Assembly: GCF_015714725.1 (NCBI RefSeq) | Contig: NZ_WBKM01000214.1 | Coordinates: forward strand, 1-34,401 | Direction: 5' to 3' | Source: Nostoc sp. WHI | Lineage (GTDB): Bacteria > Cyanobacteriota > Cyanobacteriia > Cyanobacteriales > Nostocaceae | Length of the DNA: 34,401 bases | In this document: positions 25,423 to 34,302 of the stretch, one piece after another | Layout of the letters: every line of letters starts with the position of its first letter | Position numbering within the stretch: position 1 is the first letter of the stretch | The notes under the pieces: model-generated | What the model saw: only the letters and a program-made list of their open reading frames with translations | Databases searched by the model: none | Told to the model about the DNA's origin: nothing | Position numbers and translations under genes: made by a program

Positions 25423-25554
25423 ATTAAAAGCGATTTCTACGGGGAACAATTAAATTAAAATAAAACTTATCCAGTATTTTTACCTTTCACTACGGAAACC
25501 AGACAGCTTAAACTGTAGCAGAAGTATTAGCCAAAATTATTAAAGCTAAGAATA

Positions 25555-26310
25555 ATGAGCGAAAATAGCCCCAGACGAATTGTAATTGGGGATGTGCATG
25601 GTCACTATGAAGGTTTGATGACATTGTTGGAGGCGATCGCCCCCACCTCGGACGATAAAATCTATTTTCTGGGAGACTTAATTGATCGTGGCCCCAATAG
25701 CGCACAAGTAGTTGATTTTGTCAAACGAAGTAACTACCCCTGTTTGCTGGGAAATCATGAGCAAATGCTATTAAACATTTTGACCAATGAAAGGACTACC
25801 TCCTCGACGATGCAAGCATGGTTGTATGGTGGAGGGCAAGCTACGGTAGCCAGTTATCACGAGGCTACAATCCCCGACGACCATGTAGATTGGTTAAAAG
25901 CTTTGCCTACGTATCTTGACTTAGGAGATATTTGGTTAACTCATGCTGGTGTTGACCCTTCCAAGTCTGTAGTAGAACAAACTGCCGATCAACTTTGCTG
26001 GATACGAGAGGAATTTCACAGTATCGAAAAACCCTACTTCCCAGATAAGCAAATTATCATCGGTCATACTATTACCTTTACTTTGCCAGGTGTTTCTCCT
26101 GGTAAACTGGCACAAGGACAGGGATGGCTAGACATAGATACTGGCGCTTATCATCCCCGGAGTGGCTGGTTAACTGGACTGGATGTAACAAATAACTTGG
26201 TTTATCAAGTTAACATTTTTAAAGACCACCTCCGTATTCTGCCCTTAGAAGAGGTGGTAATTACCATTGATCCAGCTAAAGTCAAGGTTGATCGCCGTAA
26301 TAAGAATTAA
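25555..26310 (+). CDS. PPP-family serine/threonine protein phosphatase
   Basis: A 251-residue calcineurin-like metallophosphatase. The three PPP motifs are in order: GDVHGHYEG (Asp13, His15), GDLIDRGPNS (Asp41, Arg45) and GNHEQ (Asn67, His68). Later metal ligands are in LTHAGVDPS and IIGHT. Length and order match bacterial PPP phosphatases related to PrpA/PrpB and ApaH. The substrate may be phosphoproteins or small nucleotides; motif reading does not decide. It stands alone on the plus strand, converging on the M48 peptidase gene. ATG at 25555. Confidence 0.92.
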   Translation: MSENSPRRIVIGDVHGHYEGLMTLLEAIAPTSDDKIYFLGDLIDRGPNSAQVVDFVKRSNYPCLLGNHEQMLLNILTNERTTSSTMQAWLYGGGQATVASYHEATIPDDHVDWLKALPTYLDLGDIWLTHAGVDPSKSVVEQTADQLCWIREEFHSIEKPYFPDKQIIIGHTITFTLPGVSPGKLAQGQGWLDIDTGAYHPRSGWLTGLDVTNNLVYQVNIFKDHLRILPLEEVVITIDPAKVKVDRRNKN

Positions 26311-26351
26311 GCAACATTCGAGATCAGGGGGAATAACCAATACCAATGACC

Positions 26352-27215
26352 TCAAGACCTCGCTAATGGTCGAATATTAGCTCTATAACTAGCACCATCT
26401 AAGCCATAATTTCCATTACTTGGTTGGGATTGAATTGCACTTCTGAGGCCATTAATGCGATCGCTGGTTCCGGGATGCGTACTCAAGAATGTCGGCACAG
26501 AACCACCCTTTTTCAGCAGCTTTTGCATAAAAGAAACCACCCCAGACTGGGCATAACCAGCGCGTGTCAGAGTTCTTAAGCCTCTTTTATCGGCATCAAA
26601 TTCATCTTGACGACTGCGGGGACGATTTAAAGCAAGTTCTACACCAATGCCCACGGCTGTATTGCGATCTAAACCAGTTGCGGTTGCTAAACCACTAGCG
26701 ATCGCTTTTTGCCGCATCTGTTTAACCAGGTGTTTCCCGCCAATGTGACCAATTTCATGGGCAATGACACTTGCGAGTTCCGCTTCATTATCTGCGGCCT
26801 TCAATAAACCCGTGTGGACGTATACATAACCTCCTAAAGTAGCAAAGGCATTAACAGCATTATCGTCAACTACTTGGAAAGTAAAGGGAAGATTGGGGCG
26901 ATCGCTATTAGCTGCTAAACGCCGGCCAATTTGTTCTACATAGCTATTAACTTCAGAATTCCGGTAAAGTTTGACTTGACTTCCTAGTATTTCTTGATTA
27001 ATCTGCTTACCAATATCAGTTTCCTGGCGATCGGACATATTAGAAAGCTGAAATACTTGGACTCCCTGCAATATAAGAGGCAAGAAGTCTAAAGTTCTTC
27101 CAGGCAAGGGTGTACTCAGGCACAGACTCAGGGCGACTACCACCGAAATTAGGGGATAAAACCAGCGACGCCGCCACATACGGTAATTTGTAACAAAACC
27201 TTTCCAGTTGAACAT
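26352..27215 (-). CDS. M48 family zinc metallopeptidase, exported
   Basis: A 287-residue protein. An N-terminal hydrophobic segment (~18-36) after an RMWRRRW basic stretch acts as signal peptide or anchor. The catalytic HEIGH motif is at His153-Glu154-His157, and the third zinc ligand is Glu205 in EFDADKRG. Surrounding blocks YVHTGLL, NEAELASVIAHE and LSTHPGTSDRI are typical of the periplasmic M48 group (BepA/LoiP/Oma1-like), which degrade misfolded envelope proteins. No TPR domain follows, so it is the short form. ATG at 27215; it converges on the phosphatase gene with a 41-base gap. Confidence 0.93.
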   Translation of the reverse strand: MFNWKGFVTNYRMWRRRWFYPLISVVVALSLCLSTPLPGRTLDFLPLILQGVQVFQLSNMSDRQETDIGKQINQEILGSQVKLYRNSEVNSYVEQIGRRLAANSDRPNLPFTFQVVDDNAVNAFATLGGYVYVHTGLLKAADNEAELASVIAHEIGHIGGKHLVKQMRQKAIASGLATATGLDRNTAVGIGVELALNRPRSRQDEFDADKRGLRTLTRAGYAQSGVVSFMQKLLKKGGSVPTFLSTHPGTSDRINGLRSAIQSQPSNGNYGLDGASYRANIRPLARS

Positions 27216-27597
27216 AATACGCTTTGAAGATTATTTCGGGAGAATATAAAAATGATCAGACAAATTATCAGACGGATTTAAAGTATTCTAAGTTGCATTC
27301 TTAACTCAATACCAAAGAAGTTGTTATACAGTTAATGCTTACGCAAATTTACCGAAGTACAGGGGACTAAGGATTCCCTCTGGAGATAGAGGATAAAATA
27401 GGGAAATCTAGAAACACTTAACAGGTAAAAGTTTGAGGGTTATTACCGCCGCTCGGAACTTACGAACTCGTGATAAACTGTCGCATAACCGCAACCCCCG
27501 GATGCTTTAAGTTATTACCAAATAGAGAAAATTGCCGTTCCCCTCGAAAACCTTCTTGTTACAATCAATTACTTTGCTATTACCTCAGAAAATTTTT
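27216..27597. other. Divergent intergenic region M48 / DUF4330
   Basis: No gene is supported. The DUF4330-proximal half (27421-27530) is less A+T-rich and contains GGTTAT (27438-27443), complementary to ATAACC (27485-27490), and other short pairings, so the DUF4330 leader may be structured. No known RNA family was recognised. The DUF4330 frame opens at a TTG (27532) inside this stretch, but the ATG at 27598 is preferred. Confidence 0.4.
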
Positions 27598-28128
27598 ATG
27601 GCTATTTTAGATTCAAAAGGTCGCTTGTTCGGCAAAATCAACCTCCTAGATTTAGGTGCTGCGCTGGTAATTTTGCTAGTTATATTTGGCATTTTTGTCT
27701 TTCCTGGCACTTCTGGTTCTGTTGCCCAGGTTGGTGCGAAAACAGTACCCGTAGAAGTAGACTTAGTAGTTCGTGGTTTGAATGTACGTAATCCTGAGCA
27801 ATTATTTGACAACGGCTTAAAAAAAGGCGGAAAAACTAATGTAATTATCCGCAATCAACCCTATGGACAGATTGAGATTAAATCTGTTCAAGAGCTACCT
27901 AGAACAGTCAATGTTTTCCAACCTGATGGCACAGTTAAAGAATTGCCAGATCCAAAGGCCAACAATTTTAGTACAGATATGCTTTTGACCTTAGAAGGTA
28001 AAGCCCAACGCACTGAAAGCGGACTAGTTCTAGGTAGCAGTAAAGTGAAAATTGGTATGCCATTTGAGTTAGAAGGCTTTAACTACAACTTCAATGCAAC
28101 TGTTATTGATATCAGATTTGACAAATAG
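27598..28128 (+). CDS. DUF4330 domain protein
   Basis: A 176-residue protein. The N-terminus MAILDSKGRLFGKINLLDLG is followed by one transmembrane helix (~21-38) and a beta-rich domain with VEVDLVVRGLNVRNPEQLF and VIIRNQPYGQIEIKSVQ. This is the DUF4330 family, widespread in cyanobacteria and of unknown function; the topology suggests a membrane-anchored domain outside the cytoplasm. The upstream TTG at 27532 would add 22 unusual residues, and the DSKGRLFGK start is what the family shows, so the ATG is chosen. A good hairpin terminator follows. Confidence 0.85.
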   Translation: MAILDSKGRLFGKINLLDLGAALVILLVIFGIFVFPGTSGSVAQVGAKTVPVEVDLVVRGLNVRNPEQLFDNGLKKGGKTNVIIRNQPYGQIEIKSVQELPRTVNVFQPDGTVKELPDPKANNFSTDMLLTLEGKAQRTESGLVLGSSKVKIGMPFELEGFNYNFNATVIDIRFDK

Positions 28129-28185
28129 CATTCACATTTTCCCCATTGCCTCCCGTTTTGGAAGTTCCAAGTTTCCTATAAAAGA

Positions 28186-28208
28186 AGGGAGAGATAAACT
28201 CTCTCCCT
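28186..28208 (+). terminator. Rho-independent terminator after the DUF4330 gene
   Basis: AGGGAGAG (28186-28193) pairs with CTCTCCCT (28201-28208) across a 7-base loop and is followed by AACGATTTTTATTATT. It lies 58 bases beyond the DUF4330 stop. Confidence 0.75.
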
Positions 28209-28293
28209 AACGATTTTTATTATTCCTATTTGCCGGAAATTTTCTTTTTTAGATATCTCAAATCATGTCCGCCAAATCACCCATAATAAACAG

Positions 28294-28346
28294 TTTGTAG
28301 TGGGGACTTCAGTCCCCAAAGCTAGGACTCAAGTCCTGACTACGAA
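28294..28346. repeat. TTCGTAGT palindromic repeat, copy 2 (double hairpin)
   Basis: The outer arms TTTGTAGT and ACTACGAA enclose two hairpins, GGGGACT-TC-AGTCCCC (28302-28317) and AGGACT-CA-AGTCCT (28324-28337). It is the same family as 17126-17159 and 29223-29252, and here lies 49 bases beyond the stop of the PEP-CTERM gene (minus strand). Confidence 0.8.
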
Positions 28347-28394
28347 CGAACATTTTTATTCAGCTTGATTAGCCGCATATCATATTGCTCATAC

Positions 28395-29105
28395 TCATGC
28401 TTGATTGCGTAACCGCTTTACCATTCGAGTACTGAACCCCAGCGCTACTAACAAACCCATCATTGTCGCTGGTTCTGGCACTTCTTGAATATTGGCATTA
28501 CTTACCTTGAAGGCTGATGTAGTGCCAGGATCATCTAAGTCCACTACTCCAAGAGCCACGGTGTAATTTTTAGAACTATTGAAGGTATAAGTAAAGGAAT
28601 TAACCCCTGTTTCTCGATTGAAGAAACTAGAGCCGTTAGTTGCATTTGTGATGTCAGCCAGCTTGGTTACAGTCCCATCTACCACAAGAAAAGCAAAATC
28701 ATTATAGGTGCTTTCGTTAGTAAGGAAATTCCAATTGAAGTTGAATTTCTCGCCAGCTTGAGCAAGATATGTGGATTTGATAGCAGACCCTTCCCATGCG
28801 AAACCATTGATATCTAGAGCATCAGAATTAACGCCCAGGAAGCTTTGCAAAGATCCAAAAGCATCCCCAGCTGGAATACCTGAGAAACTGAATGTACCAG
28901 AAGTAGCAGGAAAATCATCTGCCACCAGACCATCATTAGATAGATTAGTCTGACCTAAACCAGGAGTAGTAACATCACCAAATGTTTCCCAACTGCTGAA
29001 ATCTATACTAACAGCTTGGGAAGGAGTAGCAGTAATTGTGAAACTTGCAAGGGTGATGAAACTTGCAGTTAGAGTTGAACGCTTGATGAATGTAAAATTT
29101 GACAT
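28395..29105 (-). CDS. PEP-CTERM sorting-signal protein
   Basis: A 236-residue exported protein. The signal peptide is ~1-31 (ends PSQA). The mature region is beta-rich and resembles other cyanobacterial PEP-CTERM proteins, with FNWNFLTNESTYNDFAF and FNSSKNYTVALGVVDLDDPG. The C-terminal 28 residues begin VPEPATMMGLLVALGFS and end with a basic cluster RMVKRLRNQA, the PEP-CTERM tripartite signal recognised by exosortase for processing and surface display. No exosortase gene is in the window. It lies 160 bases downstream of the RTX exoprotein gene on the same strand, with a palindrome between them. ATG at 29105. Confidence 0.92.
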   Translation of the reverse strand: MSNFTFIKRSTLTASFITLASFTITATPSQAVSIDFSSWETFGDVTTPGLGQTNLSNDGLVADDFPATSGTFSFSGIPAGDAFGSLQSFLGVNSDALDINGFAWEGSAIKSTYLAQAGEKFNFNWNFLTNESTYNDFAFLVVDGTVTKLADITNATNGSSFFNRETGVNSFTYTFNSSKNYTVALGVVDLDDPGTTSAFKVSNANIQEVPEPATMMGLLVALGFSTRMVKRLRNQA

Positions 29106-29222
29106 TGGCTGACTTTTTTAGATGTAGGTAATTAAAAACTTGTACTCGTTGCCAAAGTAAATATGGCAAAATTGCATTGAGGCGATCGCTTTTCAGTACT
29201 TTGTCAAACTAGTTTTCAGAGG

Positions 29223-29252
29223 TCGTAATAAGGACTAAAGTCCTTACTACGA
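29223..29252. repeat. TTCGTAGT palindromic repeat, copy 3
   Basis: TCGTAATAAGGACT (29223-29236) and AGTCCTTACTACGA (29239-29252) are inverted repeats with one mismatch and a 2-base loop. It starts 14 bases beyond the stop of the RTX gene and may end or stabilise its transcript. Confidence 0.8.
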
Positions 29253-29265
29253 ACTTGCTCAAAAC

Positions 29266-32200
29266 CTAAAACACGAAGTTGGCAGAGTTAGCTAAAGCAG
29301 CTTGCGATACACCCTGGGCACTTATGAGTGGTACAGCACGATATGTAAGCCCTGCTGCACCATCTTGATCAATCAAAATATTGGTGTTGTTAGCCTGAGT
29401 ACTAAAGCCCAAATAGCCCTGTGCCGTTGCAGTTGCATAGTTAAGGCTATCGAGGTTGAGACTTTGGAACAATTGGGTGAAAACAATCTTGTCAATACCT
29501 GGAGTAAAGTCAGCGATTGTATCCCGCCCATCCCGGAGGCTGGTATAAACAAACTGGTCACTACCAGCACCACCCGTAAGGTTATCTGCTCCCTGATAAC
29601 CAGTGATGATATCATTGCCAGATGAGCCAACCAGGTTGTCACGACCAGGTGTACCGTTGATCAAATTTACAGGCAGATTAAACCGAGCCACGCTAGGGTC
29701 ATGGTCACTATCCTGGTCATAAAATTCGGAGTTGATGTGAACTACATCATACCCATCCAAGTTATTGAGCAAGTTGTTAGTCACCAGAATATGGTCGAGT
29801 GTCTGGGCGTTACCTTGAAAATTGTAGGTATAACGCTCATTTTCTGGCAGAGTTTCGATCAAAGTATTCAGTCCACCGCTTTCTAGAGTGCTGAGAGGGT
29901 TGGAGAACTCAAAATCATTAAGATCGCCCACTACCGCCACATTGGCATTAGGGTTAATCGCCAAAACACTCTGGACAAAGTTTTTCACCACCGTAGCCTG
30001 TTGCTGGCGCTGGATTTCGCTGCTGAGGTTAGGCGGTTGATTTGGGCCAAATAATGGTTGGTCGCCACCTTTGGAATTAAAGTGGTTGGCAACGACAAAC
30101 ACAGTCTGACCGTTGAAAGTAAATTCACCAACTAACGGCTTACGACTGTTAGTAAAGGCGGAGTTAGTCGGGTCAATTAGTCCAGGACTACCAGAAAGGG
30201 TAGGAACACCATTGACGTTGGTGACTGTGGTGTTAGAGGTGGAAGTACCACCAGCAATGTCTACAAAGCTGACGCGATTGGGGTTAAACAAGAAGCCCAC
30301 GCGAATATTTCCACCAGGTTCACCGCCATTGGTATCGTCCACTGGGTTGATTTGGCGGTATTCGTAGGTGGGGCCACCAGCAGCAATAATTGCATCAATT
30401 AATGTCTGATATGTGATGTTGGCATCGACTACACTATCATTTTTCGGGCCGTTGTTGTCCTGAATTTCTTCCAGAGAGATGATGTCTGGTGATTTCAGGT
30501 TATTGACAATGCGGCCAGCAATGTTGTTAAACTGGACTGCGCCATCACTAGGGTCAAGGTTTTCTACGTTGAAAGTAGCAACTGTCAGTTGATTTGTAGT
30601 TGGAGTCAGGTTAGTAACTTCTCTACTCAGAGAACCTGCTGAGGTAACTGTCAGCGAAGTTGGCAGCACTTCGTAGTTGTTGAAATTGTAATCAACTACA
30701 CCCGTAATCGTGTCAAAAGTAGCACCCACATTTACATCGGGTGAGCCAGAAGTCAACAAAGCTTCATCAATTTGGATGCGTTCTGGATTGAAATCATTGG
30801 CGCTGATGACGATACCGCCTCGTGCTGTGCGTCCGGTGGCATTGGCGCCATTATCTGCTAGCACCCAAATTTCCCCAAAAGAATTTGTCGGACTAACTGC
30901 CACAGGATTATTTACCTGTACCAGCATCCCTTCTAGACTTTCGTAGAAGTCAATGCCATCTTCAGCCGGGTCAAACAACGTACCAGGGTTTTCGACATTC
31001 CCACCCACAGCATCATTATTAATTACTTGGTTGGGAATGACTCTGCCACCATTGCCGAGAATAGTAGCACTTGGCAAAGCATTACCACTGGACAACTTGA
31101 CGATTGTGGGGCTAGTAATCTGAGTGGTACTAAGGTTATTAGCATTGTTACCTGGGCGAAATTCCGTTACTGTACCGCTAACTTGTACAGAGTCACCAAT
31201 GGCTACAGTAGGCGCTGACCTGGTGAAAACAAAAATGCCTTCAGAAGTCGCATCGTTAGCATCAGGGTTAGGGTCTTGCAGGTAGAAACCGTTGGAACGT
31301 ACAGCAGTGACAATTCCTGCTACATCAGTTACCTGTTGACCTTCTAAAGGAGAACGGTGTGCAGTACCTTGGATGTCACTAATGCGAGTGGGTAGATTTA
31401 CCTCATAGACGGTAACGGTTTTGCTGACCTCGTTGGAGACAACTAGCAAGTTTTTGCCATTGGGGCTATCATTAGCGGCAATAAAAATCAGACCTTCAGG
31501 AGCGAAATCACCTGGTTGAGCAGGGGAATACTCGATAAACTGGGGTTTTTCAGGGTTGGTGACTTCATAAACCATCACCCCGCCAACCCGTTCCAAACCG
31601 ATAAAGGCATAGGTGCGATTATTAATCACAGCTATTGTTACGCCTTCTGGTTCTGGGCCTTTGTTATCACTACGGGTATCAAAACTATTTGTAGCTTCTC
31701 CATCGGAATTAAAAAGACTGGGAACTTGTTGAGCAGTAATCTTTTCAAAAGCTGAACCACTGTCGTAAACCAAGTTACCCTGATCGTCCCAGATGGAGAA
31801 AGAACGGGTTCCATAAGCGAATAGTTGATCGTAGTCGCCATCACTATCGATATCTCCATCGATTGTGGAAACTGTTAGCCGACCCAGGTTATTTGGCTGT
31901 TTGAGTGTCGCCGCATCAGGAAACTGGGTTACATCGAGATTTAATGTACTGACTCGTGCATCATCATCACGGGTATCTCCTTCGTTAGCAGTCACGTAGT
32001 ATGTACGACCATTTGCGGCAAAGGAAGCGATCGCATCGGGCATAAACAGCCCAAATACCGGCCAATTGCGGATGTTGATCGCACCATCGCGATCGCTGGC
32101 ATCTAATTCATTTCCTAGTAAACTATGGTTAACAACACCTAGAGGTAAAATTTGGGTGACAGTGGCAGTAGCAACATCCACAACTGCGATCGCATTGTTT

Positions 32201-34302
32201 TCTTGCAGCGTTACCCAAGCTTGAGTACCATCTTTAGAAAAGGTGATATATTCTGGTTCTGCATCCAGTGAAACCGTTTTACCTGGAGAGATGCGAACAC
32301 CTTGACTCCTGAGTACATCTTCCTGACCATCAAAGCTGGTAAAGCTAGCTGTAGCGACTGTAGCAGTAGCCGCCCCTTGAGAAACATCAATAATGCTCAC
32401 AGAACCAATTGGATCAGCACTACCACTGCGTTGTCCTTCGTTGGCGGTGAGAACCTTTGTACCATCGGGGCTGAATGTCACCATGTCGGGTAGTACCCCA
32501 ACAGTTACGTCATTGATAAATGTGCCAGCAGTGTCATAAAAAACAACCTTGCCAGGGTCAACGCCATTAGCAGCTTCTATAGCAATGGCAACTAAACCGT
32601 TTTTAACAGCTACGCTGTTGGCACTAATACCGTAGGCAGAAAGATCAATTGGTGAAAATAGCGTGGGGTTAGTGGGGTCACTGAAATTGAGAATTTGAAC
32701 ATTTGCCGTGCCATCAACAACGAATAATCTTTGAGAAACCGGATCATAGGCAGTAATCTCAGCCCCATTACCGATAAAACCACCAATTTTCCTCAGAGAA
32801 CCGAAATCGTTATCGGAAATACTAGCGGTAATTGTAGGAATATTGATTCCGTTGTAGCTAGCATCGGTACTGGTTGTCGTGAGAGTAATAGTACTGGAGT
32901 GGTTTGACTCGATTATGGCATCATCCACTGCTGTAACTGTTACTGTTTGATCTACGTTCCAGTTAACAGGGGTGAAGGTGAGCGTCGTTACACTCGTTGT
33001 CGCTTGGGAGTCAGGGGTAATATTAATTGTGACATTTGCCGATGGTTGACTTCTCAGGATTACCGTGTAGGTGTCCGTTGCACCACCTTCAGCGATATTG
33101 GTGCTGCCATCAGATTGAGTGATGATCACACCAGGAGTTGGTGCAGAACTGGTAATGTAAACGCCTGGGTTGCCAACATCACCACCAGTAGAGGTGTAGG
33201 AATTTTGGGCATCACCAACAGTAGAAAGCTGCCACGCGGCACTAATATCAGTGGATGTCAGATTTTCTACTTCCGTCCAGGCGCTAAGGTTTTGCGTGCG
33301 AACAGTACCCGGAAATCTCTGATCTCCATAGGTGAGGCGATCAATAAGTTGGTTGCTGTTGTCGAACAAGTTGATTTCGTCTTCTCGCCCCAGATTTGCT
33401 GTCAGTCCACCGATGAGCTTAACTGTATCAGACAACCCCCAGGCAGCACGGAAGGCTGAATCAGCACTTTCTGCTAAGATAACCGACTCTCCCGGCTGCA
33501 CAATGCCGAAAGCACTTAGAGCAACTGTACCAGGCGTGCGAGAGTCATCATCGAAACTCCAGCCCGTCATGTCTACTGGATTGCTGCCGAGGTTTGTAAA
33601 CTCAATGAATTCCTCGTTGCCACCAGAGTACATATACTCGGTAATTTGCACATTGGCGGAAGTACTGGCAGCCGATGATATATTAATGTCATCAATCCCT
33701 ATCCACTCGTCGTTACCAACGGCGTTCGTGGTGATAATACGCAACTGCACTTGAGATTGATTTTCTGCTGCTATTGGTAATACGGCATTAACTGTAGTAA
33801 CAAGGTCTGCCAGGTTCGGGCCTGTGCTGGCATCAGCTACGAAGGCAGCAGGGATGTTGATGAAGTTGCCCGATGTGCCAATCCTATACTGCAAAGCTAC
33901 TGGCACAATAGCGTTGTCTACCGATCCATCGAGATCACGTAGTTTGTATGAAACATTTATATTTGTTACACCCGTAGTATTCAGATGAATTAGCAGAAAG
34001 GGTGCATCTGCTGTACCTGAACCATTAAGGGCAACTACTGGGTTAGAGAGTTCAAACTCCGCAACACCACCAGTGTTAAAAGTATTGGGATTAGTTTGGC
34101 CAGCATTGACATCTACAGGACTAGATGTGCCATCAGCAACAACTGTTTGCGGATCTACACCTGTAGCAGATGTTAAAGTGTCTCCACGATAGCCAATAAT
34201 GCTGGAAACACCGCTCCAATCATCATCTATTGTGATTAGTGCTGTATCTGTCCAATCTTGTGTAAAGGCACCTTCAGCCAAGTTATGGTATTGATTCCCC
34301 AT
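29266..34302 (-). CDS. Multidomain RTX exoprotein: lamin-tail, beta-propeller, EEP nuclease
   Basis: About 1678 residues from the ATG at 34302, which has GGAG upstream and gives the start MGNQYHNLAEGAFTQDW; an in-frame ATG at 34383 would add 27 residues of unlike character. Domains in order: beta-rich N-terminus (~1-210); lamin-tail/LTD-like (~215-370, VQITEYMYSGGNEEFIEFTN); Calx-beta-like (~390-500); choice-of-anchor I-type beta-propeller (~502-970, DMVTFSPDGTKVLTANEGQ); OB-like region (~973-1210); endonuclease/exonuclease/phosphatase domain (~1235-1545); RTX calcium repeats (~1546-1590) and a C-terminal tail. EEP residues are intact: N1245 in TFNVEN, E1278/E1279 in SLEEIQD, H1407 in NHFNSKGG, D1460 and N1462 in GDLND, and D1533-H1534 in SDHDPS. 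The RTX C-terminus without a signal peptide implies type I secretion. It is probably an extracellular nuclease or phosphodiesterase; substrate inferred. Confidence 0.9.
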   Translation of the reverse strand: MGNQYHNLAEGAFTQDWTDTALITIDDDWSGVSSIIGYRGDTLTSATGVDPQTVVADGTSSPVDVNAGQTNPNTFNTGGVAEFELSNPVVALNGSGTADAPFLLIHLNTTGVTNINVSYKLRDLDGSVDNAIVPVALQYRIGTSGNFINIPAAFVADASTGPNLADLVTTVNAVLPIAAENQSQVQLRIITTNAVGNDEWIGIDDINISSAASTSANVQITEYMYSGGNEEFIEFTNLGSNPVDMTGWSFDDDSRTPGTVALSAFGIVQPGESVILAESADSAFRAAWGLSDTVKLIGGLTANLGREDEINLFDNSNQLIDRLTYGDQRFPGTVRTQNLSAWTEVENLTSTDISAAWQLSTVGDAQNSYTSTGGDVGNPGVYITSSAPTPGVIITQSDGSTNIAEGGATDTYTVILRSQPSANVTINITPDSQATTSVTTLTFTPVNWNVDQTVTVTAVDDAIIESNHSSTITLTTTSTDASYNGINIPTITASISDNDFGSLRKIGGFIGNGAEITAYDPVSQRLFVVDGTANVQILNFSDPTNPTLFSPIDLSAYGISANSVAVKNGLVAIAIEAANGVDPGKVVFYDTAGTFINDVTVGVLPDMVTFSPDGTKVLTANEGQRSGSADPIGSVSIIDVSQGAATATVATASFTSFDGQEDVLRSQGVRISPGKTVSLDAEPEYITFSKDGTQAWVTLQENNAIAVVDVATATVTQILPLGVVNHSLLGNELDASDRDGAINIRNWPVFGLFMPDAIASFAANGRTYYVTANEGDTRDDDARVSTLNLDVTQFPDAATLKQPNNLGRLTVSTIDGDIDSDGDYDQLFAYGTRSFSIWDDQGNLVYDSGSAFEKITAQQVPSLFNSDGEATNSFDTRSDNKGPEPEGVTIAVINNRTYAFIGLERVGGVMVYEVTNPEKPQFIEYSPAQPGDFAPEGLIFIAANDSPNGKNLLVVSNEVSKTVTVYEVNLPTRISDIQGTAHRSPLEGQQVTDVAGIVTAVRSNGFYLQDPNPDANDATSEGIFVFTRSAPTVAIGDSVQVSGTVTEFRPGNNANNLSTTQITSPTIVKLSSGNALPSATILGNGGRVIPNQVINNDAVGGNVENPGTLFDPAEDGIDFYESLEGMLVQVNNPVAVSPTNSFGEIWVLADNGANATGRTARGGIVISANDFNPERIQIDEALLTSGSPDVNVGATFDTITGVVDYNFNNYEVLPTSLTVTSAGSLSREVTNLTPTTNQLTVATFNVENLDPSDGAVQFNNIAGRIVNNLKSPDIISLEEIQDNNGPKNDSVVDANITYQTLIDAIIAAGGPTYEYRQINPVDDTNGGEPGGNIRVGFLFNPNRVSFVDIAGGTSTSNTTVTNVNGVPTLSGSPGLIDPTNSAFTNSRKPLVGEFTFNGQTVFVVANHFNSKGGDQPLFGPNQPPNLSSEIQRQQQATVVKNFVQSVLAINPNANVAVVGDLNDFEFSNPLSTLESGGLNTLIETLPENERYTYNFQGNAQTLDHILVTNNLLNNLDGYDVVHINSEFYDQDSDHDPSVARFNLPVNLINGTPGRDNLVGSSGNDIITGYQGADNLTGGAGSDQFVYTSLRDGRDTIADFTPGIDKIVFTQLFQSLNLDSLNYATATAQGYLGFSTQANNTNILIDQDGAAGLTYRAVPLISAQGVSQAALANSANFVF

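Larger units (their letters stand above)
25192..25554. other. Intergenic region holding a hairpin and a gene remnant
   Basis: No intact gene. It contains a CCCGACTT hairpin (25280-25302), the decayed SemiSWEET copy (25317-25422) and, more weakly, a segment at about 25515-25550 whose minus-strand frame (FLALIILANTSATV) resembles the SemiSWEET N-terminus FLTILGLAAATLTT. The promoter of the plus-strand phosphatase gene must lie within or over this remnant. Confidence 0.55.

Noticed and set aside
32947..33459. 170-codon plus-strand open frame inside the RTX gene
   Set aside because: It is antisense to a well-supported multidomain gene and has no recognisable domain.
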